A DNA stretch of 64,000 bases from Hymenobacter sp. APR13 (GTDB lineage Bacteria; Bacteroidota; Bacteroidia; Cytophagales; Hymenobacteraceae): assembly GCF_000737515.1 (NCBI RefSeq), contig NZ_CP006587.1, forward strand, positions 4,521,001 to 4,585,000. Direction: 5' to 3'. Made by a program: the position numbers and the translations under genes. Positions 58,661-64,000 of the stretch are shown here, piece after piece. The first letter of the stretch is position 1, and the number at the start of each line of letters is the position of its first letter. A model generated the notes under the pieces. That model was not told the origin of the DNA, searched no databases, and saw nothing but the letters and a program-made list of their open reading frames with translations.

Positions 58661-59236
58661 TTATTCGGCAGGGTTGCCGTGCTCGATTTCGTGCACCAGC
58701 TCGCCGTACCAGTCCTCGCCGTACTTGCGGATCAGGGGCTCTTTCAGGAACTGGTAGACGCGCACGCCCAGGTTGGCGCCGAAGCTGCAGGCAGGCGAGC
58801 AGATGCTCCATCGGTCGTAGTTGAGGGCCTCAAAGCCGTCGTACTTGGTGATGCGGATGGGATACAGGTGGCAGCTGATGGGCTTTTTGAAGCTGGTGGC
58901 GCCAGCCAGGTAGGCCTGCTCGATGCCGCACTTTAGGATGCCCCGCTCGTCGTAGAGGGCGTAGGCGCACTCCCGGTCGTTGATGGTGGTGGTGCTGTAG
59001 TCGCCTTCCCAGTCTTTGATGTAGAGGCCCTGGGCCTCGATGGCCTGCTGGCCGGCCTCGGTGAGGAAGGGCTTGATGGCGGCGTATTCCTGCTCCAGGA
59101 TGGCCAGCTCGGCGTCTTCGAGCGGCGCGCCCAGGTCGCCTTCCACGCAGCAGGCACCCTTACAGGCTTCGAGGTTGCAGACGAAGAAATTGTCCCGAAC
59201 GTCGTCGGAAATCAGGGTGTTCTGGATCTGAATCAT
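58661..59236 (-). CDS. DUF3109 family cysteine-rich protein
   Basis: A 191-residue protein starting [20 protein letters not shown]. It has Cys-rich segments: [36 protein letters not shown] and [14 protein letters not shown]. The Cys pattern resembles YkgJ/DUF3109 proteins that are thought to bind a zinc or Fe-S centre. Function is not known. It is divergent from pcrA. The ATG at 59236 starts the conserved text; the longer frame to 59335 does not. Confidence 0.87.
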   Translation of the reverse strand: MIQIQNTLISDDVRDNFFVCNLEACKGACCVEGDLGAPLEDAELAILEQEYAAIKPFLTEAGQQAIEAQGLYIKDWEGDYSTTTINDRECAYALYDERGILKCGIEQAYLAGATSFKKPISCHLYPIRITKYDGFEALNYDRWSICSPACSFGANLGVRVYQFLKEPLIRKYGEDWYGELVHEIEHGNPAE

Positions 59237-59348
59237 GGTAGTAGGGTTCCGCAGCGCATGCCGACGGTTTTGCAGTGGGCCGGAGAACAGTCGGCGGCAA
59301 AACCGCCGGGGCCCACGGCAGGAAATCGGAAACACAAAGATAACCCTG

Positions 59349-59380
59349 TTTCGTGGCCCGGCTGCAATGCCGTACCTTTG
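59349..59380 (+). promoter_or_regulatory. Bacteroidota-type promoter of the UvrD/PcrA gene
   Basis: TTTC (59349-59352), 20 bp, then TACCTTTG (59373-59380), close to the TTTG/TAnnTTTG consensus. The expected start near 59387 leaves only 7 nt before the ATG at 59394 but 25 nt before the ATG at 59412. Confidence 0.65.
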
Positions 59381-59411
59381 CTAACAAGCCAATATGCTTA
59401 GCCAACACCGC

Positions 59412-61676
59412 ATGGGACTCGATTATCATTCCTTACTGAACCCCTCGCAGGCCGCCGCCGTCATGCAGATTGAAGGCCCCTGCATGATTATAGCCGGCGC
59501 GGGCTCGGGCAAAACCCGGGTGCTGACCTACCGCATTGCCAACCTGCTGGAGCAGGGCGTCAATCCGTTCAACGTGCTGGCCCTCACCTTCACCAACAAG
59601 GCCGCCAAGGAAATGCGTGCCCGGATCGAGAAGGTGGTGGGCCCCGAGGCCAAAAACCTGTGGATGGGCACCTTCCACAGCATTTTCGCGCGTATTCTGC
59701 GCTCCGAGGCCGACAAGATGGGCTATCCCCGCTCCTTCACCATCTACGACACGCAGGACAGCAAAACCCTCATCGGCCAGATCCTGAAGGAAATGGAGCT
59801 CGACGACAAGCTCTACAAGCCGAACATGGTGCTGAGCCGCATTTCGTCGGCCAAGAACAAGCTGATTTCGGTGCAGCAATACGTCAACGACCCCGTGATC
59901 CGGCAGGACGACGAGGCAGCGCTGCGGCCCAAGCTGGGCGCCATCTACCAGCAATACGCCGCCCGCTGCTTCAAGGCCGGGGCCATGGACTTCGACGATC
60001 TGCTTTACCAGACCAACGTGTTGTTCAAGGACCACCCCGACGTGCTGAACAAGTACCAGAACATGTTCCGGTACGTGATGGTGGACGAGTACCAGGACAC
60101 CAACTACTCCCAGTACCTGATTGCGCGCAAGCTGGCCGCCAAGGAGCGCAACATCTGCGTGGTCGGCGACGACGCGCAGAGCATCTACGCCTTCCGGGGC
60201 GCCGATATTCAGAACATTCTGAATTTCGAGAAGGATTACCCGGAGCTACAGGTATTCAAGCTGGAGCAGAACTACCGCTCCACCAAGAACATCGTGTGGG
60301 CGGCCAACTCGGTTATCAAGAACAACCAGGCCCAGCTGCGCAAGGACGTGTTTTCCGACAACGAGGAAGGCCCGCTGATTGAGGTGCTGAAGGCCGCATC
60401 CGACAACGAGGAAGGCAAGCTGGTGGCCCAGAGCATCTACGAGGACAAGATGAACCAGCACTTGTCGTACGACGACTTTGCCATCCTGTACCGCACCAAC
60501 GCCCAGAGCCGGGCCATGGAGGAATCGTTGCGCAAGCTCAACATCAAGTACAAGATTGTCGGCGGCCTGAGCTTCTACCAGCGCAAGGAAATCAAGGACT
60601 TGGTGGCCTACCTGCGCCTCACGGTGAACCCCAACGACGAGCAGGCGTTGCGCCGCGTCATCAACTACCCCAAGCGCGGTATCGGCGACACCACCATTGC
60701 CAAACTCCTGAGCGCAGCCGAAGAAAGCAACCACACCATCTGGGAAGTGGTGGCCAACGCCGACCAGTTTCTGCCGGCCCGCGCCGCCAACCCGATTGTG
60801 GACTTCGCCGAGAAAATCAAAGCCTACACGGCCATTGCGGCCAAGGATGATGCCTTCGAGGCGGCCAAGTTCATTGCCAAGAACTCGGGCATGATTGAGG
60901 AGCTCTACGCCGACAAGAGCATCGAGGGCCTGAGCCGCTACGAGAACATCCAGGAACTATTGAACGGCGTGAAGGCTTTCGTGGAAGACCCCGAACGCGA
61001 GGAAAAAACGCTGGGCGCCTTCCTGCAGGACATTGCCCTGGTAACCGACGCCGACACCAAGGACGCCCAGGCCGAGGGCGAGCAGGTGACCATGATGACC
61101 ATTCACTCGGCTAAGGGCCTGGAGTTCCGCAACGTCTACATCGTGGGCATGGAGGAAAACCTGTTTCCGAGCCAGATGATGATTACCTCCAAGGCCGATC
61201 TGGAGGAGGAGCGCCGCCTGTTCTACGTGGCCATCACCCGGGCCGAGAAGAAGCTGACCCTGAGCTACGCCACCTCCCGCTACCAGTGGGGCAACCTGCG
61301 CAGCTGCGAGAAAAGCCGCTTCCTCGACGAAATCGACCCGAAGTTTGTCGACTTCAAGTATTCGGCCGGCCCCGGGCCCGACCGCGCCGGTCCGGGCGAG
61401 TCGCCGTTCGGGCACGTGTTTGAGCGCCGCTCGAACCTGATTCCGCCCGCGCCGCGTAAGACAGCCGCCACCAAGTACGTGGCACCGGCCGATTTCGTAC
61501 CTTCCGACACCAGCAACCTGCAAACCGGCCAGCGCGTCGAGCATCCCAAGTTCGGCTTTGGCCAGGTAACCAAGCTGGAAACCGTGCAGGGCTCCACCAA
61601 AGCCATTATCAACTTCGACGAGGTTGGCGAGAAGACGTTATTGCTGAGTTTTGCGAAATTGCGCGTGCTAGGCTAA
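59412..61676 (+). CDS. pcrA: UvrD/PcrA family ATP-dependent DNA helicase
   Basis: A 754-residue SF1 helicase. Motifs seen: Walker A GAGSGKT (29-35), TFTNKAAKEMRAR (Ia), VDEYQDTN (II), GDDAQSIYAFRGAD (III), QNYRSTKNI (IV), MTIHSAKGLEFRNVYIVGME (V), YVAITRAEKKLTLSYA (VI). The C-terminal Tudor-like part has VEHPKFGFGQVTKLE. It unwinds DNA in repair and clears proteins from it. The start at 59412 leaves room for a ribosome site after the promoter; the in-frame ATG at 59394 is also possible. Confidence 0.94.
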   Translation: MGLDYHSLLNPSQAAAVMQIEGPCMIIAGAGSGKTRVLTYRIANLLEQGVNPFNVLALTFTNKAAKEMRARIEKVVGPEAKNLWMGTFHSIFARILRSEADKMGYPRSFTIYDTQDSKTLIGQILKEMELDDKLYKPNMVLSRISSAKNKLISVQQYVNDPVIRQDDEAALRPKLGAIYQQYAARCFKAGAMDFDDLLYQTNVLFKDHPDVLNKYQNMFRYVMVDEYQDTNYSQYLIARKLAAKERNICVVGDDAQSIYAFRGADIQNILNFEKDYPELQVFKLEQNYRSTKNIVWAANSVIKNNQAQLRKDVFSDNEEGPLIEVLKAASDNEEGKLVAQSIYEDKMNQHLSYDDFAILYRTNAQSRAMEESLRKLNIKYKIVGGLSFYQRKEIKDLVAYLRLTVNPNDEQALRRVINYPKRGIGDTTIAKLLSAAEESNHTIWEVVANADQFLPARAANPIVDFAEKIKAYTAIAAKDDAFEAAKFIAKNSGMIEELYADKSIEGLSRYENIQELLNGVKAFVEDPEREEKTLGAFLQDIALVTDADTKDAQAEGEQVTMMTIHSAKGLEFRNVYIVGMEENLFPSQMMITSKADLEEERRLFYVAITRAEKKLTLSYATSRYQWGNLRSCEKSRFLDEIDPKFVDFKYSAGPGPDRAGPGESPFGHVFERRSNLIPPAPRKTAATKYVAPADFVPSDTSNLQTGQRVEHPKFGFGQVTKLETVQGSTKAIINFDEVGEKTLLLSFAKLRVLG

Positions 61677-61810
61677 CCGTTGTTCCGGGCCGCACGCCGC
61701 CGCCAGGCGTGCCTGCCCACCGGCTAACGCTGCTTTGCTGGTACAATCCGGAACAACAGCCTCCTATTTTTGCACTGCCGCCGGCCTGCGCCGGCGCTTA
61801 TTTTCTTAGA

Positions 61811-62539
61811 ATGCCCCTTCCCATCTTACATAAACACGAGCTGCTCCAGCGTGAGTACGGCCAAACCACTTTCCAGCTCATCCAGGGCCTGCGCGAAGTG
61901 GAAGACAAGACCGAGCGTACGCGCCGCGCCACGCAGATCGTGCAGCTGATTTTCCGGCTGCAGCCCAGCCTGCGCGACCAGCCCAACTCCCAGGAGAAAG
62001 TCTGGAACCACCTCTACGAGATGGCCGACGAAGACCTGGACATTGACGCGCCCTTCCAGCTGAAAGGCCTGAAAGAGCTGCACCAGCAGCCCAAGCCCCT
62101 CGCCTACCCCGAGAAAAACCTCAAGCTGCGCGCCTACGGCCGCGGCGTGGAGCTGATGGTAGAGAAGGCCCTGACGCTGGAAGACCCCACAGAACGCGAG
62201 CAGGCCACCATCACCATCGGCCGCACGATGAAGTTTCTGTACCGCTCGCACAACAAGGAAAACGCCAAGGACGTCACGATCCTGAAGCACCTCAAGGACC
62301 TGTCCGGCGGCCAGCTCACCCTGGACCCGGCCACCGTGGAAGCGCAGAGCCTGTTTGAAATGGCGGCTGCACCGGCAGTAGCCGGCGGCCGGCCGGCTCC
62401 GTTCATTGTGCCCCAGCCTCGCCAGGAGCGCGAAGGCCGCCGCGGCGGCAACGGTGGTGGCAATGGCGGCAACCGCCGCGACAAGCAGCGCCGGGGCGGC
62501 AAAAAAGGCCGCCAAGAACCGCAGCAGCCTCCGCAGTAA
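61811..62539 (+). CDS. DUF4290 family protein
   Basis: A 242-residue protein. The first 180 residues match DUF4290, a Bacteroidota-only family that is normally beside murA: LREVEDKTERTRRATQIVQL, LRDQPNSQEKVWNHLYEMAD, LRAYGRGVELMVEKALTL. The tail is basic, Gly/Arg/Asn-rich (GGNGGGNGGNRRDKQRRGGK), and may bind nucleic acid. TATTTTTG at 61765-61772 is a good -7 element upstream. Function is not known. Confidence 0.9.
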   Translation: MPLPILHKHELLQREYGQTTFQLIQGLREVEDKTERTRRATQIVQLIFRLQPSLRDQPNSQEKVWNHLYEMADEDLDIDAPFQLKGLKELHQQPKPLAYPEKNLKLRAYGRGVELMVEKALTLEDPTEREQATITIGRTMKFLYRSHNKENAKDVTILKHLKDLSGGQLTLDPATVEAQSLFEMAAAPAVAGGRPAPFIVPQPRQEREGRRGGNGGGNGGNRRDKQRRGGKKGRQEPQQPPQ

Positions 62540-62550
62540 GCACACCTCTG

Positions 62551-62636
62551 CCGCAAGCTACCCGCTTGTTTCTCTTTATTCCAACCATTTCAATCAGCTT
62601 GCGGCCTGTAGCTTACGGCTGGTAGCTCAATAACAC
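62551..62636. repeat. Word-built repeat between the DUF4290 gene and murA
   Basis: CCGCAAGCTAC near 62551 is complemented by GTAGCTT/AGCTTGCGG near 62597-62630. The right part is a 14-bp direct repeat of the form AGCTTRCGGCYKGT. It is the same class of element as those at 9725, 43856 and 55050. Confidence 0.5.
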
Positions 62637-63941
62637 ATGGCTTCATTTGAAGTAATTGGCGGGCATCCGCTGAAGGGTGAAATCGTGCCGCAGGGCGCAA
62701 AAAACGAGGCCCTGCAAATCCTCTGCGCCGTGCTGCTCACGCCAGAGCCCGTCACGATTTCCAACATCCCCGACATCCGCGACGTCAACAAGCTGATTGA
62801 ACTGCTACGCGACATGGGCGTGAAAGTGGGCAAGCTGGCCTCCGACACCTACCGTTTCCAGGCCGACGCCGTCAACCTCGACTACCTCGATACGCCCGAG
62901 TTCATTGCCCAGGCTGGCGCGCTGCGCGGCTCGGTGATGATTTTGGGCCCGATGCTGGCCCGCTTCGGCAAGTGCCAGCTGCCCAAGCCCGGCGGCGACA
63001 AAATCGGCCGGCGTCCCATGGATACGCACTTTTTGGGCCTGGAGAAACTGGGCGGCAAGCTCACGCTGGAAGGCACCGACTTCTACCGCATCAAGGCCGA
63101 AAACGGCCTGACCGGCGCCTACATGATGCTGGACGAGGCCTCCGTAACCGGCACCGCCAACATCCTGATGGCCGCCGCGCTGGCCCAGGGCACCACTACC
63201 ATCTACAACGCCGCCTGCGAGCCGTATCTGCAGCAACTGTGCAAGATGCTGGTGCGCATGGGCGCGAAAATCAACGGCATCGGCTCCAACCTGCTCACCA
63301 TTGAGGGCGTGCAAAGCCTCGGCGGCACCGAGCACCGCATGCTGCCCGACATGATTGAAATCGGCTCCTTCATTGGTCTGGCGGCCATGACGGGCTCGGA
63401 AATCACCATCAAGGACTGCCAGATTCCGGAGCTGGGCATCATCCCCGACACGTTCCGCAAGCTGGGCATCAAGCTGGAGTTCCGCGGCGACGACATCCAC
63501 ATTCCGGCCCAGGACCACTACGAAATTGCCACCTACCTCGACGGCTCCATCCTGACGGTTTCCGACCACACCTGGCCCGGCTTCACGCCCGATTTGCTCA
63601 GCATTGTGCTGGTGGTGGCCACCCAGGCCAAAGGCACGGTGCTTATTCACCAGAAGATGTTCGAGTCGCGCCTGTTCTTCGTCGACAAGCTCATCGACAT
63701 GGGCGCGCAGGTGATTCTCTGCGACCCGCACCGCGCCACCGTTATCGGCCTCGACCAGCGCCAGAAGCTACGCGGCATCAGCATGACCTCCCCCGACATC
63801 CGGGCCGGCGTGGCCCTGCTGATTGCGGCCCTCTCCGCCGAAGGTCGCAGCGTGATTGAGAACGTGGAGCAGATTGACCGCGGCTACCAGTACATCGACC
63901 AGCGCCTCACGGCCCTCGGCGCCAAGATTCGCCGCCTATAG
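62637..63941 (+). CDS. murA: UDP-N-acetylglucosamine 1-carboxyvinyltransferase MurA
   Basis: A 434-residue protein. It starts MASFEVIGGHPLKGEIVPQG, has the Lys22/Asn23 pair (AKNEALQIL) and LGPMLARFGKCQLPKPGG. It catalyses the first committed step of peptidoglycan synthesis, transferring enolpyruvate to UDP-GlcNAc. The active-site loop reads PGGDKIGRRPMD: the residue that is Cys115 in E. coli (PGGCxIGxRP) is Asp121 here. That form is known from naturally fosfomycin-resistant bacteria. The gene ends close to the window edge. Confidence 0.96.
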   Translation: MASFEVIGGHPLKGEIVPQGAKNEALQILCAVLLTPEPVTISNIPDIRDVNKLIELLRDMGVKVGKLASDTYRFQADAVNLDYLDTPEFIAQAGALRGSVMILGPMLARFGKCQLPKPGGDKIGRRPMDTHFLGLEKLGGKLTLEGTDFYRIKAENGLTGAYMMLDEASVTGTANILMAAALAQGTTTIYNAACEPYLQQLCKMLVRMGAKINGIGSNLLTIEGVQSLGGTEHRMLPDMIEIGSFIGLAAMTGSEITIKDCQIPELGIIPDTFRKLGIKLEFRGDDIHIPAQDHYEIATYLDGSILTVSDHTWPGFTPDLLSIVLVVATQAKGTVLIHQKMFESRLFFVDKLIDMGAQVILCDPHRATVIGLDQRQKLRGISMTSPDIRAGVALLIAALSAEGRSVIENVEQIDRGYQYIDQRLTALGAKIRRL

Positions 63942-63963
63942 GCTGTTTGATTTTCCTGCATAC

Positions 63964-63998
63964 AAATGCCCGGTTGCCGCTTTGGCAGCCGGGCATTT
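63964..63998 (+). terminator. Intrinsic terminator after murA
   Basis: AAATGCCCGGTTGCC (63964-63978) pairs with 63984-63998 around GCTTT, with one mismatch. The right edge is at the window end. Confidence 0.85.
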
Positions 63999-64000
63999 TG

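Noticed and set aside
56715..58811. A 698-codon antisense frame opposite the amylase gene.
   Set aside because: Compositionally biased (Val/Gly/His) and without motifs, while the plus strand has clear GH13 and CBM20 signatures.
1..64000. tRNA or rRNA genes, phage or IS elements.
   Set aside because: No cloverleaf, rRNA segment, transposase or integrase could be recognised by eye on either strand; a tRNAscan and IS search would settle it.

Overview
The window looks like chromosomal DNA of a GC-rich member of the Bacteroidota, most probably Hymenobacter or a close relative in the Cytophagales. The evidence is indirect but consistent: several promoters fit the Bacteroidota form (TTTG-like -33 and TAnnTTTG -7), many secreted proteins are lipoproteins, and typical Bacteroidota genes are present (DUF4290-murA, gliding-type FKBP lipoprotein, RskA/ECF pair, DUF3109, ArsS cluster). 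No rRNA, tRNA, CRISPR array, phage or transposase gene was seen. Assignments come from reading motifs by eye; no database search was possible.

Layout. 1-11.2 kb: the end of a Wzx-type flippase, CorA, NadR, a large membrane-anchored protein broken by a frameshift in a run of seven C/G, two sister lipoproteins, an FKBP lipoprotein, an amino-acid permease and a tethered carboxypeptidase-regulatory-like protein. 11.5-14.6 kb: a flavoprotein, a small His-tailed membrane protein and a membrane polyferredoxin, probably one electron-transfer unit. 14.7-19.1 kb: a minus-strand group (DUF3298-like, alpha/beta hydrolase, a membrane protein, a duplicated small-barrel protein, GAF protein, Bcp peroxiredoxin). 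19.3-23.1 kb: two GT2 enzymes and a GT-C enzyme. 23.1-26.7 kb: an arsenosugar-type cluster (DUF2064 glycosyltransferase, rhodanese, ArsS, AhpD-like protein) headed by an H-NOX haem sensor. 26.8-28.3 kb: ECF sigma and anti-sigma factor. 28.5-42.8 kb: metabolic, transport and secreted proteins, including a thioredoxin-like gene overlapping a 28-residue membrane peptide gene, an imperfect 21-bp tandem repeat and a DKGH nuclease lipoprotein. 42.9-49 kb: a HIT protein fused to a nuclease-inhibitor-like domain, greA, a SerA-like dehydrogenase, rsmA and a leucyl aminopeptidase. 49-56.5 kb: pdxA, a HigA-like regulator and the lipid/translation block yceD-rpmF-plsX-fabH-efp-accB-accC. 56.8 kb to the end: an alpha-amylase interrupted by one in-frame TAG, DUF3109, a UvrD/PcrA helicase, DUF4290 and murA (Asp in place of the usual active-site Cys).

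The main structural feature is intergenic. Gene ends carry long near-perfect inverted repeats: one family occurs four times, others once each. A second class is built from iterated short words, and in places it runs into start or stop codons. The most interesting functional leads are the H-NOX/arsenosugar association, the HIT-nuclease inhibitor fusion in a genome that also encodes the matching nuclease type, the electron-transfer trio, the greA leader hairpin, and the two genes broken by single lesions.
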